Shown here in pieces: positions 34,977 through 43,975 of a DNA stretch of 61,898 bases. Location: the NCBI GenBank assembly GCA_934661165.1, contig CAKUJB010000002.1, positions 1 to 61,898 of the forward strand, read 5' to 3'. The position numbers and the translations under genes are program-made. The notes beneath the pieces are model-generated. The model saw nothing but the letters and a program-made list of their open reading frames with translations. It was not told the origin of the DNA and searched no databases. Numbering within the stretch: position 1 is the first letter of the stretch; each line of letters begins with the position of its first letter. This DNA is from an uncultured Microbacteriaceae bacterium. Lineage in GTDB: Bacteria > Actinomycetota > Actinomycetes > Actinomycetales > Microbacteriaceae.

Positions 34977-35876
34977 TCAGCGGCCGGTGATGATCTCGCG
35001 CATGAGCTGCGCGGTCTCGGACGGCGTCTTGCCGACCTTGACCCCGGCGGCCTCGAGGGCCTCCTTCTTCGCCTGCGCGGTGCCGGCCGAGCCGGACACG
35101 ATCGCGCCCGCGTGGCCCATCGTCTTGCCCTCCGGCGCGGTGAAGCCCGCGACGTAGCCGACGACCGGCTTCGTGACGTGCTCGCGGATGAATGCGGCCG
35201 CCCGCTCCTCCGCGTCGCCCCCGATCTCGCCGATCATGACGATCGCCTCGGTCTCGGGGTCGTCCTGGAAGGCACGGAGCGCGTCGATGTGCGTCGTGCC
35301 GACGATGGGGTCGCCGCCGATGCCGATCGCGGTCGAGAAGCCGAGGTCCCGCAGCTCGTACATCATCTGGTACGTGAGCGTGCCCGACTTCGACACGAGG
35401 CCGATCGGGCCCTTGCCGGTGATGTTCGCCGGGGTGATGCCGACGAGCGACTCGCCCGGCGTGATGATGCCGGGGCAGTTCGGCCCGATGATGCGGGTCG
35501 TGCCCTTCGCGCGCGCGTGCGCCCACGCCTCGGCGGTGTCCTGCACCGGGATGCCCTCGGTGATGACGACGAGCAGCGGGATCTCCGCGTCGATGGCCTC
35601 GATCATCGCGTCCTTGCTGAACGCGGGCGGGACGAATGCGATGGACACGTCCGCCCCGGTCGCCGCCATGGCCTCGGCGACGGTCCCGAAGACCGGCAGC
35701 ACGATCTCGGTGCCGTCGGCGCCCTCGTGCGTGACCGTCGAGCCGGCCTTGCGCGCATTCACGCCGCCGACGACGTTCGTCCCGGCCTTGAGCATGAGCG
35801 CGGTGTGCTTCGTGCCCTCGCCGCCGGTGATGCCCTGGACGATGACCTTGGAGTCCTTGTTGAGATAGATCGACAT
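34977..35876 (-). CDS. sucD: SucD, succinyl-CoA ligase alpha subunit
   Basis: 299-aa CoA-binding subunit carrying the phosphohistidine. MSIYLNKDSKVIVQGITGGEGTKHT (CoA site), GPNCPGIITPGES, IGIGGDPIVGT and the active-site His in KTMGHAGAIVSG are all present. It follows sucC by 28 bp on the same strand. Makes ATP or GTP in the TCA cycle, downstream of icd in this window. Confidence 0.97.
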   Translation of the reverse strand: MSIYLNKDSKVIVQGITGGEGTKHTALMLKAGTNVVGGVNARKAGSTVTHEGADGTEIVLPVFGTVAEAMAATGADVSIAFVPPAFSKDAMIEAIDAEIPLLVVITEGIPVQDTAEAWAHARAKGTTRIIGPNCPGIITPGESLVGITPANITGKGPIGLVSKSGTLTYQMMYELRDLGFSTAIGIGGDPIVGTTHIDALRAFQDDPETEAIVMIGEIGGDAEERAAAFIREHVTKPVVGYVAGFTAPEGKTMGHAGAIVSGSAGTAQAKKEALEAAGVKVGKTPSETAQLMREIITGR

Positions 35877-35904
35877 GCTGTGTGCGTCCTCGCGTGCGTG
35901 GGGG

Positions 35905-37068
35905 TCAGGCGGCGGCCAGCAGCGCGGCCTTGTCCGCGCCCTGGTCCATGTTCTCGGCGATGATCACGAGCGGGTGGTTCGCCGCCTTGAGGATCGCCTT
36001 GCCCTCGGCGACCTGGTTGCCGTCGAGCCGGACGACGATCGGCTTGCTCGCGGTGGGGCCGAGGATCTCGAGCGCCCGGACGATGCCGTTCGCGACGGCG
36101 ACGCACGAGGTGATGCCGCCGAACACATTCACGAAGACGGACCTGACCTGCTCGTCGCCGAGGATGACGTCGAGGCCGGCGGCCATGACCTCGGCGTTCG
36201 CGCCGCCGCCGATGTCGAGGAAGTTCGCCGGCTTGACGCCGCCGTGCTGCTCGCCGGCGTAGGCGACGACGTCGAGCGTCGACATGACGAGGCCCGCGCC
36301 GTTGCCGATGACGCCGACCTGGCCGTCGAGCTTGACGTAGTTGAGGTCGTGGGCCTTCGCCTTCGCCTCGAGCGGGTTCTCCGCCGCGGTGTCGACGAGG
36401 TCGGCGTGCGCCGGGTGGCGGAACTCCGCGTTCTCGTCGAGGGAGACCTTGCCGTCGAGGGCGACGATGTCGCCCGCGCCGGTGAGCACGAGCGGGTTGA
36501 CCTCGACGAGGGTCGCGTCCTCACCGACGTAGACCTCGTAGAGCTTGGTGAAGACGAGGGCGACGCGCTCGACGAGCTCCTCCGGGAAGCGCGCGGCGAC
36601 GGCGATCTCGCGGGCCTTGTCGAGCGTGATGCCGACCGCGGGGTCGACCTCGATGCGGGCGAGGGCCTCGGGGCGCTCGACGGCGAGCTGCTCGATCTCC
36701 ATGCCGCCCTCGACGCTGCACAGCGCGAGGTACGAGCGGTTTGCCCGGTCGAGGAGCACGGAGAAGTAGTACTCCTCCTTGATGTCCGCGCCCGCGGCGA
36801 CCATGACGCGCTGCACGACGTGGCCCTTGATGTCGAGGCCGAGGATCGCCTTCGCGGCCTCGTACGCCTCGTCGGGGGTCTTCGCGACCTTGACGCCGCC
36901 CGCCTTGCCGCGGCCACCGGTCTTGACCTGCGCCTTGACGACGGTGACGCCGCCGAGCCGCTCCGCAGCCGCTCGAGCCTCCTCGGGGGTGTCGGCGATG
37001 ATGCCCGCGAGCACGGGGACGCCGTGCTGCTCGAAGATGTCGCGGGCCTGGTACTCGAAGAGATCCAC
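35905..37068 (-). CDS. sucC: SucC, succinyl-CoA ligase beta subunit
   Basis: 387-aa ATP-grasp subunit: MDLFEYQARDIFEQHGVPVLAG, VKAQVKTGGRGKAGGVK, EVNPLVLTGAGDIVALDGKV, the LDIGGGANAEVM loop and VNVFGGITSCVAVANGIV. GTG start at 37068 with AAGGA upstream. First gene of sucC-sucD. Confidence 0.97.
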   Translation of the reverse strand: MDLFEYQARDIFEQHGVPVLAGIIADTPEEARAAAERLGGVTVVKAQVKTGGRGKAGGVKVAKTPDEAYEAAKAILGLDIKGHVVQRVMVAAGADIKEEYYFSVLLDRANRSYLALCSVEGGMEIEQLAVERPEALARIEVDPAVGITLDKAREIAVAARFPEELVERVALVFTKLYEVYVGEDATLVEVNPLVLTGAGDIVALDGKVSLDENAEFRHPAHADLVDTAAENPLEAKAKAHDLNYVKLDGQVGVIGNGAGLVMSTLDVVAYAGEQHGGVKPANFLDIGGGANAEVMAAGLDVILGDEQVRSVFVNVFGGITSCVAVANGIVRALEILGPTASKPIVVRLDGNQVAEGKAILKAANHPLVIIAENMDQGADKAALLAAA

Positions 37069-37207
37069 AGTGTTCCTTAGGAGCGAACGGAGTTGGGCCG
37101 CGTTACAGCCTACCCGCCCTCGACGACTGCTCCCGCCGCCGTGCTCGCCCCCCGCCGCCGAGCGAGCGGAAACGCGACCGCCGCATTCCTGGGCGAGGAT
37201 GGTCCGC

Positions 37208-38410
37208 ATGCCCACCAGCTCCCGGACCCTGCGCCCGGGGCTCGTGCTCCTCGGGCTGCTCCTCGTCGCCGCGAATCTCCGCGCACCGCTCACGACCGTC
37301 GGCCCCGTGCTCGAGGAGATCCGCGCCGAGCTCGGGCTCGGGGCGGCGGCGGCGAGCGTGCTCATCGCGCTGCCGCTCGTCATCTTCGCGGTGTGCTCGC
37401 CCGTGATGCCCGCGATCGCACGCCGCATCGGCCCGGAGCGCACGATCGGTCTCGCGCTCGTCGCCCTCGCCGCCGGCCTCGTGCTGCGATCGCTGCCGGG
37501 CGAGCCGCTGCTCTGGACCGGCACGGTGCTGATCGGCGTCGGGATCGCCGCGATGAATGTGGAGCTCTCCGAGGTCGTCAAGCGCGACTTCCCGACCCGC
37601 ATCGGCCAGGTGACGGGGCTCTACTCGGCCGTGACCGCGGTCGCGGCGGCCGCCGCCGCGGGGCTTGCCGTGCCGATCGCGGGCGGCGCGGATTCGGGCT
37701 GGCGGCTCGCGCTCGGCATCTGGGCGGGCCTCGCGCTCATCGCACTCGGCGCATTCCTCCCGCAGCTGCGCCACCCCGCCCCACCCCGGTCGCTGAGCGA
37801 GGCCGAAGGCCGAGACGAAGCGCCCCGCCCCCCGACCTGGCGCTCCCCCTGGCGCAGCCTCCTCGGCTGGCAGGTCACGGCGTACATGGGCCTGCAGTCG
37901 ACGGGTTACTACGTGCTCATCACCTGGCTGCCGAGCATCGAGCGCGCGGCGGGGATCGACCCCGCGGCGGCGGGGTTCCACCAGGTGCTCTTCAGCGCGT
38001 CGGGCATCATCGGGACGCTCGCGGTCTCCGCGCTCGTGCCCCGGCTCCCCGATCAGCGACTGCTCGCCGCGGGCGGCCCCGCGCTCATGCTCGCCGCCCT
38101 CGTCGGCATCCTGCTCGCGCCGGAGCACACCTGGCTCTGGGCCTCGATCGCGGGCGTCGCGGTCGGGGTGAGCATCGTCACGGCGCTGTCGGTCTTCGGC
38201 CTGCGGACCGTCCACCACCAGCAGGCCGCGAGCCTCTCAGGCATGGCGCAGTCCGTCGGCTACCTGTTCGCCGCCTCGACGCCCGTCGTCATCGGGGCCC
38301 TCCACGACGCGACTGGCGGCTGGACCGTCCCGCTGTTCGCCCTCATGGGCGTCAGTGTGCTCTGCCTCCTCGCGGGCCTCCTCGCAGGGCGCGATCGGCT
38401 CATCGTCTGA
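37208..38410 (+). CDS. CynX/NimT-type MFS transporter
   Basis: 400-aa, 12-helix major facilitator protein. The N terminus LVLLGLLLVAANLRAPLTTVGPVLEEI is typical of the CynX/NimT (cyanate/2-nitroimidazole) clade, as are GIGVGIAAMNVELSEVVKRDFP and GVSIVTALSVFGLRT. The substrate is unknown. The central cytoplasmic loop (PRSLSEAEGRDEAPRPP) is encoded by a genomic repeat (37788-37822). I start at ATG 37208, with GCGAGG about 10 bp upstream; ATG 37199 is possible. Confidence 0.88.
   Translation: MPTSSRTLRPGLVLLGLLLVAANLRAPLTTVGPVLEEIRAELGLGAAAASVLIALPLVIFAVCSPVMPAIARRIGPERTIGLALVALAAGLVLRSLPGEPLLWTGTVLIGVGIAAMNVELSEVVKRDFPTRIGQVTGLYSAVTAVAAAAAAGLAVPIAGGADSGWRLALGIWAGLALIALGAFLPQLRHPAPPRSLSEAEGRDEAPRPPTWRSPWRSLLGWQVTAYMGLQSTGYYVLITWLPSIERAAGIDPAAAGFHQVLFSASGIIGTLAVSALVPRLPDQRLLAAGGPALMLAALVGILLAPEHTWLWASIAGVAVGVSIVTALSVFGLRTVHHQQAASLSGMAQSVGYLFAASTPVVIGALHDATGGWTVPLFALMGVSVLCLLAGLLAGRDRLIV
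37788..37822. repeat. Palindromic repeat inside the MFS gene
   Basis: Begins GGTCGCTGAGCGAGGCCGAA and ends CGAGACGAAGCG, with GGCCGAAGGCC at its centre. The GGTCGCTGAGCGA...GAGACGAAGCG frame resembles a short repeat widely scattered in Microbacteriaceae intergenic DNA (from memory). Here it is in frame, coding the loop between the two six-helix halves. A degenerate copy follows the gene at 38419-38454. Confidence 0.65.
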
Positions 38411-38418
38411 GGGCGGCC

Positions 38419-38454
38419 GGTCCCTGAGCGAGGAGCGCGGCGACGAGACGGAGG
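38419..38454. repeat. Second copy of the GGTC-CTGAGCGA repeat
   Basis: Starts GGTCCCTGAGCGAGGAGCGC and ends CGACGAGACGGAG, in the 55-bp spacer between the convergent MFS and lipoprotein stops. It shares CTGAGCGA and GAGACG with the copy at 37788. Possible convergent terminator. Confidence 0.6.
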
Positions 38455-38465
38455 GTCCTCCCGCC

Positions 38466-39311
38466 CTAGCTCCCGAACTCGCACCATGCCGCGACCCAGT
38501 CGAGGATGTCGGCCCTGAGTGCCGGCGGCGACGCCAGCTCGATGACCCCGTCGACGCCGTCGAGGCGCACGCCCAGGCCGAACACCGTCCCGCGCTTGTC
38601 CTCCTGCACGGCGTGCGGGTCGCACCGCGTGGGCAGCAGCGGGACCGCGAGCTCGAACGGCGCCCCGTCCCCGCGCACCACGACGCCGAGCGCATGCGCG
38701 GTGCCCGCCGAGCCCGGCATGCGCAGGAGGTTCGTCTCGCGCAGCTCGACGAGCTCGAGCGTGCCGTCCCCGCCGACGGGCTGCACGCCGACGGTCATCG
38801 TGGCCGGCTCGCCCGGTGCCGAGGGGGTGAAGCCCACGACCTCGACGACCGCGATCGCCGAGACCCGGGCCGCGAAGCACTCCCGGGCATGAATCGGGCC
38901 GAGCACGTCGAGCACATCGGCGGCGGGGGCCGTGACGGTGCCGATGTCGGCGAGTTCGAGCCGCACCTGCGGCCCGCCGGCCGCATCGTGCTCGTCGCCG
39001 CAGACCGCATCGGGGAGTCCGACGCGCAGGTCGACGGCGCGGCCCGCGGGCACCGGGCTGATGCGATCCCGCGGCTGCGGGGCGGCGAATCGGGCGTCGA
39101 GCAGCTCGACGCGCGTCACGACGAGGTCGACCGCTGAGCCGTTGACGACGCGGATCTGGACCGCACGGTCGGCGACGTCGGAGCGCTGCTGGATGATCTC
39201 CAGTGCGATCCCGGCGGGCAGCGGGGACTCGGCTGGCACCGCCGTCTCGGCGCAGCCCGCGACGAGCAGTGCGGCGAGCGCAATGCCGACCCGCGCATTC
39301 CTGCATCCCAC
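38466..39311 (-). CDS. Putative lipoprotein, unknown function
   Basis: 281 aa. Short signal peptide RVGIALAALLVAGC with a lipobox LVAGC (Cys about residue 20). The rest is beta-rich with no recognised domain; it contains several Cys (VCGDEHD, HARECF, PTRCDP, WCEF) that could form disulfides outside the cell. GTG start. Downstream of the hpaD terminator on the same strand but separated by a hairpin. Confidence 0.7.
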   Translation of the reverse strand: MGCRNARVGIALAALLVAGCAETAVPAESPLPAGIALEIIQQRSDVADRAVQIRVVNGSAVDLVVTRVELLDARFAAPQPRDRISPVPAGRAVDLRVGLPDAVCGDEHDAAGGPQVRLELADIGTVTAPAADVLDVLGPIHARECFAARVSAIAVVEVVGFTPSAPGEPATMTVGVQPVGGDGTLELVELRETNLLRMPGSAGTAHALGVVVRGDGAPFELAVPLLPTRCDPHAVQEDKRGTVFGLGVRLDGVDGVIELASPPALRADILDWVAAWCEFGS

Positions 39312-39353
39312 GAGATCGGAACATACTCGTTGGCGGCGTGCTGCGCGAGACGA

Positions 39354-39384
39354 CTGAGGCCGGCCCCGCGGGAGCCGGCCTCAG
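39354..39384 (-). terminator. Hairpin terminator after hpaD
   Basis: CTGAGGCCGGC (39354-39364) pairs perfectly with 39374-39384 around a 9-bp loop, beginning 17 bp past the hpaD stop. Very stable stem without a clear T-tract, the common form in high-GC actinomycetes. Confidence 0.7.
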
Positions 39385-39400
39385 CGCATTCGCCCAGGGG

Positions 39401-40468
39401 CTACAGCGCGTCGCCGAGCTTGAAGCCCTCCTTGTCGTCGCCCTTGCGGGTGTACGAGAAGCCGTCGGCGCCGATCGTGACCGCCATCTCGGTCGGCTCC
39501 TCACGGCTGACCACGGGCTGCGGGTTGCCGTCGAGGTCGAGGACGAGCGAGGCCTCGGTGTACCAGGACGGGACGACGGGGTTGCCCCAGAAGTCGCGGC
39601 GCTGGTTGTCGTGCACGTCCCACACGACCTCCGGGTTGTCCGGGTCGCCCGTGTAGTAGTCCTGCGTGTAGATCTCGACGCGGTGGCCGTCGGGGTCGAT
39701 GAGGTAGAGGTAGAACGCGTTCGAGACGCCGTGGCGGCCGGGGCCGCGCTCGATCCGGTCGGAGATCCGCAGGGCACCGAGCTTGTCGCAGATCGCGAGG
39801 ATGTTGTGCTTCTCGTGGGTCGAGAACGCGATGTGGTGCATCCGCGGGCCGTTGCCGCCCGTCATCGCCGTGTCGTGCACGGTCGACTTGCGGCGCATCC
39901 ACGAGGCGTACACGACGCCCTCGTCATCCTTGATCGACTCCGTGACCCGGAAGCCGAGCGACTCCTGGAACGCGGTCGCCGTCGGGACGTCCGGGGTGAC
40001 CTGGTTGAAGTGGTCGAGGCGCACGAGCGCGCCGGGGCCGTACAGGTCGTAGCGCCACGCGAGCCGCTCGACGTGCTCGACGTCGTGGAAGTACTCGACG
40101 GGGAAGCCGAGCGGGTCCACGACGCGGACCGAGTCGCCGATGCCCTTCGTGAAGCCGTTCGGGTTCCGGCGGACTTCGCAGCCGAGCTCCTCGTAGAAGG
40201 CGACGGCCTTGTCGAGGTCCTCGGGGCTGCGCACCCGGTAGCTGAATGCGGCGACGCCCGCGACGGGCCCTTGGCGGAGCACCACGTTGTGGTGGATGAA
40301 CTCTTCGAACGTGCGCAGGTAGATCTCCTGGTCGTTCTCCTCGGTCACGACGAGGCCGAGAACGTCGACGTAGAACTCACGCGACTTCGCCAGGTCGGTG
40401 ACGACGATCTCCATGTACGCGCAGCGCAGGATGTCCGGCGCCGGCGCGGTGGGGACGGGAATGGCCAT
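39401..40468 (-). CDS. hpaD: HpaD, homoprotocatechuate 2,3-dioxygenase (VOC type)
   Basis: 355-aa extradiol dioxygenase cleaving 3,4-dihydroxyphenylacetate to 5-carboxymethyl-2-hydroxymuconate semialdehyde. The metal triad H153, H212, E265 and second-sphere N155, H198, Y255 fall exactly two residues before their Brevibacterium fuscum HPCD counterparts (H155, H214, E267; N157, H200, Y257). FNQVTPDVPTATAFQESLGFR and HRVEIYTQDYYTGDPDNPE are diagnostic. Last gene of the RidA-RraA/gntR/hpaE/hpaD operon. Confidence 0.95.
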   Translation of the reverse strand: MAIPVPTAPAPDILRCAYMEIVVTDLAKSREFYVDVLGLVVTEENDQEIYLRTFEEFIHHNVVLRQGPVAGVAAFSYRVRSPEDLDKAVAFYEELGCEVRRNPNGFTKGIGDSVRVVDPLGFPVEYFHDVEHVERLAWRYDLYGPGALVRLDHFNQVTPDVPTATAFQESLGFRVTESIKDDEGVVYASWMRRKSTVHDTAMTGGNGPRMHHIAFSTHEKHNILAICDKLGALRISDRIERGPGRHGVSNAFYLYLIDPDGHRVEIYTQDYYTGDPDNPEVVWDVHDNQRRDFWGNPVVPSWYTEASLVLDLDGNPQPVVSREEPTEMAVTIGADGFSYTRKGDDKEGFKLGDAL

Positions 40469-40474
40469 GGTGTT

Positions 40475-42001
40475 TCAGTGCTCCTTCTTGAAGGACGTCG
40501 CCGCCTCGGGACCGCGGCCGAACCGCGGGGAGTGGGTGTCGTTGAGGGTGATGTGGACTGCCTGCTGGGTGGTGTAGAAGTCGATCGAGCGGTAGCCGCC
40601 CTCCCGACCGAGACCCGAGGCCTTCACGCCGCCGAACGGCGTGCGCAGGTCCCGGATGTTGTTCGAGTTGAGCCAGACCATGCCCGACTCGATCCCGTTC
40701 GCGAAGTTGTGCGCGCGCCGGAGGTTCGACGTGTACACGTACGCCGCGAGGCCGTACTTCGTGTCGTTCGCGAGCTCGAGCGCCTCCTCGTCGGAGTCGA
40801 ACGGCGTGATCGCGACGACGGGGCCGAAGATCTCCTCCTGGAAGATCCGGGCATCGGGCTTGACGTCGGCGAAGACGGTCGGCGCGACCCAGTTGCCCTC
40901 GGGGTACGCCTCGGGGCGGCCGCCGCCGGCGAGGAGCCGGCCCTCGGTCTTGCCGATCTCGACGTACGACATGACCTTCTCGAAGTGCGTCGGGTGGACG
41001 AGCGCGCCGACCTCGGTCGCCGGGTCGTGCGGGTCGCCGACGACGATGTGCTTCGTGCGCTCGGCGAATGCGGCGACGAACTCCTCGTAGATCGAGCGCT
41101 CGACGAGCACGCGGCTGCCCGCGGTGCAGCGCTCGCCGTTCAGGCTGAAGACGCCGAAGATCGTCGCGTCGAGCGCCGAGTCGAGGTCGGCGTCTGCGAA
41201 GACGACGGCCGGGGACTTGCCGCCGAGCTCGAGCGAGAGGCCCTTGAGCAGCGGGGCCGCATTCGTCGAGAGCGTCGCACCGGTCGAGCTGTCGCCCGTG
41301 AACGAGATGAGCGGGACGTCCGGGTGCTTGACGAGCGCGTCGCCCGCCGTGCCGCCAGAGCCGAGGAGCAGGTTGAAGACGCCCTGCGGGACGCCCGCCT
41401 CCTCGAAGATCTCCGGCCAGAGCGCCGCCGACAGCGGCGTGTAGCTCGCGGGCTTCAGGACGACCGTGTTGCCCGTCGCCATGGCGGGCGCGAGCTTCCA
41501 GGATTCCTGCATGAACGGCACGTTCCACGGCGTGATGAGGCCCGCGACGCCGATCGGCTTCCGGTTGACGTAGTTGATCTGCCGGCCGGGGACCTTGAAG
41601 GCGTTGTCCTCCTGGGCGACGATGAGGTCGGCGAAGAACCGGAAGTTCTCCGCGGCGCGCTGCGCCTGGCCCTTCGCCTGCGTGATCGGCAGCCCCGAGT
41701 CCCAGGTCTCGATCTCGGCGAGCTGGTCATCCCGCGACTCGATGATGTCGGCGATGCGGTGCAGCACGCGCGAGCGCACCCGCGGCAGCATCCGCGGCCA
41801 GGGGCCCTCGTCGAAGGCCTTCTTCGCGGCCGCGACGGCGAGCTCGGCGTCGGCCTTCTTGCCCGCGGCGGCCTGGATGTAGACCTCGTTGGTCGTCGGG
41901 TTGAGGACGTCGAAGGTCTCGCCGTCGAGGGCGTCGACCCACTTGCCGTCGATGTAGAGGCGGATCCGGTCAGGTGTGCCGGGGGGAGGCGTGGCTGCCA
42001 T
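40475..42001 (-). CDS. hpaE: HpaE, 5-carboxymethyl-2-hydroxymuconate-semialdehyde dehydrogenase
   Basis: 508-aa NAD-dependent aldehyde dehydrogenase oxidising the HpaD ring-cleavage product. Catalytic N160 (PWN), E258 (LELGG) and C292 (GERCTAGSR) are present. RIRLYIDGKWVDALDGETFDVLNP and AFKVPGRQINYVNRKPIGVAGLITPWNVPFMQ fit the HpaE/HpcC subgroup. It lies 6 bp before hpaD and 49 bp after gntR. AAGGA precedes the ATG. Confidence 0.92.
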   Translation of the reverse strand: MAATPPPGTPDRIRLYIDGKWVDALDGETFDVLNPTTNEVYIQAAAGKKADAELAVAAAKKAFDEGPWPRMLPRVRSRVLHRIADIIESRDDQLAEIETWDSGLPITQAKGQAQRAAENFRFFADLIVAQEDNAFKVPGRQINYVNRKPIGVAGLITPWNVPFMQESWKLAPAMATGNTVVLKPASYTPLSAALWPEIFEEAGVPQGVFNLLLGSGGTAGDALVKHPDVPLISFTGDSSTGATLSTNAAPLLKGLSLELGGKSPAVVFADADLDSALDATIFGVFSLNGERCTAGSRVLVERSIYEEFVAAFAERTKHIVVGDPHDPATEVGALVHPTHFEKVMSYVEIGKTEGRLLAGGGRPEAYPEGNWVAPTVFADVKPDARIFQEEIFGPVVAITPFDSDEEALELANDTKYGLAAYVYTSNLRRAHNFANGIESGMVWLNSNNIRDLRTPFGGVKASGLGREGGYRSIDFYTTQQAVHITLNDTHSPRFGRGPEAATSFKKEH

Positions 42002-42050
42002 GAGAGTGTCCTTCGTCTCGATTCGTGCTGGGTCGGGGAGGGTCTGGCGT

Positions 42051-42734
42051 CTACTCCGCGCCGATGGCGACGCGGTCGTGGGGCATGTGCGCGCTGCGGT
42101 ACTCCTGCAGCGCGAGGATGGTCGAGTCGCGGTGCGCGCGCACGGCGTCCTCGATGTCGGCCTGGTCCGCGCCCGCCGCGATGAGCTCGACGATGCGGGC
42201 GTGCTCGGCGACCGAGTGCGGGGCGCGGTCGGGGACGAACGAGAAGACGCTGTCGCGGAGCGTCGCGAGCCGGTTCCAGCTGCGGCGCACCATGTCGAGG
42301 AGCTGCTCGTTGGGGCAGGACTCGTACAGCGCGCGGTGGAACTCCTGGTTGAGCGCGGTGAACGACATCGGGTCGAAGAAGTCGTGCACGCCGAGCCGCA
42401 TCTGCTCGTTGACCGCGCGCGCCCGCTCGATCGCGGCGGGCGTCATGTGCGCCGCGCCGAGGGCGATCGCCGCCGACTCGACGACGGTGAGCGCCTCGTA
42501 GGTCTGGACGTATTCGTCGGCGTTGATCATCGCGACCTGCGCGCCGATGTTGCGCTCGAAGGTGACGAGCCCCTCCGCCTCGAGGAGGCGGATCGCCTCG
42601 CGCACGGGCACGACGCTCATCCCGAGCTCGGCCGCGAGCGGCGCGAGCACGAGGCGGTGTCCCGGCGCGTAGCGGCCGTCCTCGATCCGATCGGCGATGT
42701 GCCGATAGGCGCGGGTGAGCTTCGACTCGGTCAT
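42051..42734 (-). CDS. GntR/FCD-family transcriptional regulator
   Basis: 227 aa. N-terminal winged helix (RAYRHIADRIEDGRYAPGHRL then AAELGMSVVPVREAIRLLEAEGLV). C-terminal FCD ligand domain with the His set for metal/acid binding (FHRALYESC, EHARIVELI, AHRDSTI). It overlaps the RidA-RraA stop (ATGA) and precedes hpaE, so it is embedded in the pathway operon. Likely repressor acting on the AATCGTATACGATT palindromes at 43932, 45564 and 60136, relieved by a pathway acid; this is inference. Confidence 0.88.
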   Translation of the reverse strand: MTESKLTRAYRHIADRIEDGRYAPGHRLVLAPLAAELGMSVVPVREAIRLLEAEGLVTFERNIGAQVAMINADEYVQTYEALTVVESAAIALGAAHMTPAAIERARAVNEQMRLGVHDFFDPMSFTALNQEFHRALYESCPNEQLLDMVRRSWNRLATLRDSVFSFVPDRAPHSVAEHARIVELIAAGADQADIEDAVRAHRDSTILALQEYRSAHMPHDRVAIGAE

Positions 42735-43900
42735 GGTCGGCCGGTCTCCGCCTCGTAGCGCGCCCGGTTCGCCGCGCTCGGCGGGAACAGGCCGTCGACG
42801 GGCTCACCCGCGGCGACGCGGTCGAAGACCCACGCGTCCTCCGCCTCCTGCGCGGCCGCCTCGGCGACGATCTCGGCGACGAGCGCCGGCGGGATGACGA
42901 TGACGCCGTCGTCGTCGCCGACGAGGACGTCGCCCGGCTGTACGGCGGCACCGCCGCACGCGATCGTGACGTCGATCTCCCACGGCACGTGGCGTCGGCC
43001 GAGGACGGACGGGTGCGCCCCGTTGCTGAAGACGGGGATGCCGATCTCCTGGACCGCGGCCCAGTCGCGCACGCCCCCATCGGTCACGATGCCGGCGGCG
43101 CCCCGGACCTTCGCGCGCATCGCGAGGATGTCGCCGACGGTGCCCGTCTCGGGGATGCCGCGCGCGTCGACGACGAGGATCTCCCCTTCGTTGACGCCGT
43201 CGAATGCGCGCTTCTGCGCGTTGAATCCGGGCGCGTGCGCCTTGAAGAGGTCGGGGCGGAACGGGATGAGGCGCAGCGTCCGCGCCTGCCCGACGATCCG
43301 CCGCCCGGGCTGGTTCGTCGCGACGCCGTCGATGAACGTCTCGATGTAGCCGCGCTTGCGCAGCGAGGCGGAGAGCGTCGACACCGGGGTCGCCTCGAGC
43401 TGGGCGCGCAGCTCGGGGGTGAGGACGAAGTCCCCCTCGTCGGCGGCCACGGCGGCGGGGGGCGCGGCGCTCGACGCGGCGGACGCGGGGCCCGTCGCCG
43501 GCAGCACCGCGACGATGTCGGCCTGGATGAGCGCGCCCTCGTCGAGGTCTGCCTGGATGATCTGACGGGCGGGGCGGGTCTCCGGGTCGGGGAACATGGC
43601 CTCCCACTCGCGGTTGATCGCCTCGCGATCCCGGAAGCGCACGACCCAGAGGTGCACCTTGAGGATGTCGTCGGTCGTGCCGCCGGCGGTCGTCATGAGC
43701 TCGGCGATGCGCTGGAAGACGATGCGCACCTGCTCGTCGAGGGACTCGGGGAAGGCGCGGGTCGCGAGGTCGCGGCCCGTGAGCACGCCCGACTGCAGGT
43801 GCTGGCCGATGCGGCTCGCGACGGGCACCGGGTTCACGTGCGCGAAGCCCTCGGTGTTCACCGAGCGCCGCTCCGGGCCCTGCTGCTGCTTGCTCGACAT
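42731..43900 (-). CDS. RidA-RraA fusion protein, candidate HpaF/HpaG replacement
   Basis: 389 aa. Residues ~10-130 are RidA/YjgF-like (GFAHVNPVPVASRIGQHLQSGVLTG, RIAELMTTAGGTTDDILKVHLW, ETRPARQIIQ with the conserved Arg). The usual Glu near the end is replaced (LIQADIVAV). An Ala-rich linker follows, then residues ~160-389 are RraA-like: GEILVVDARG, GIVTDGGVRDWAAV (Arg-Asp pair), and GDVLVGDDDGVIVIPPALVAEI. RraA relatives include oxaloacetate decarboxylases and HMG/CHA aldolases; RidA relatives include 2-aminomuconate deaminase. HpaF and HpaG are missing from this otherwise complete pathway. GGAGG at 43914-43910 favours the ATG at 43900. Confidence 0.82.
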   Translation of the reverse strand: MSSKQQQGPERRSVNTEGFAHVNPVPVASRIGQHLQSGVLTGRDLATRAFPESLDEQVRIVFQRIAELMTTAGGTTDDILKVHLWVVRFRDREAINREWEAMFPDPETRPARQIIQADLDEGALIQADIVAVLPATGPASAASSAAPPAAVAADEGDFVLTPELRAQLEATPVSTLSASLRKRGYIETFIDGVATNQPGRRIVGQARTLRLIPFRPDLFKAHAPGFNAQKRAFDGVNEGEILVVDARGIPETGTVGDILAMRAKVRGAAGIVTDGGVRDWAAVQEIGIPVFSNGAHPSVLGRRHVPWEIDVTIACGGAAVQPGDVLVGDDDGVIVIPPALVAEIVAEAAAQEAEDAWVFDRVAAGEPVDGLFPPSAANRARYEAETGRP

Positions 43901-43931
43901 CGACGTCACCCTCCGTGCGAAATGATATCTG

Positions 43932-43947
43932 AAATCGTATATGATTT
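43932..43947. promoter_or_regulatory. GntR-type operator before RidA-RraA/gntR/hpaED
   Basis: AAATCGTATATGATTT, one change from a perfect palindrome and matching AATCGTATACGATT. It lies 32 bp upstream of the ATG. On the minus strand TCAAGA and TATCAT could serve as -35/-10 around it. GTATAC-centred palindromes are common FCD-GntR targets (e.g. UxuR/ExuR sites). Confidence 0.75.
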
Positions 43948-43975
43948 CTTGACCGTCCCGTTCATCGGGAAAGCC

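Noticed and set aside
39203..42184. A 990-codon open frame on the plus strand opposite hpaD/hpaE, and similar long frames opposite other genes (e.g. 16404-18584, 20793-23165, 58401-60040).
   Set aside because: High GC leaves few stops on the antisense strand. The translations are Arg/Gly/Asp-rich without family motifs, while the opposite frames carry complete conserved enzymes.
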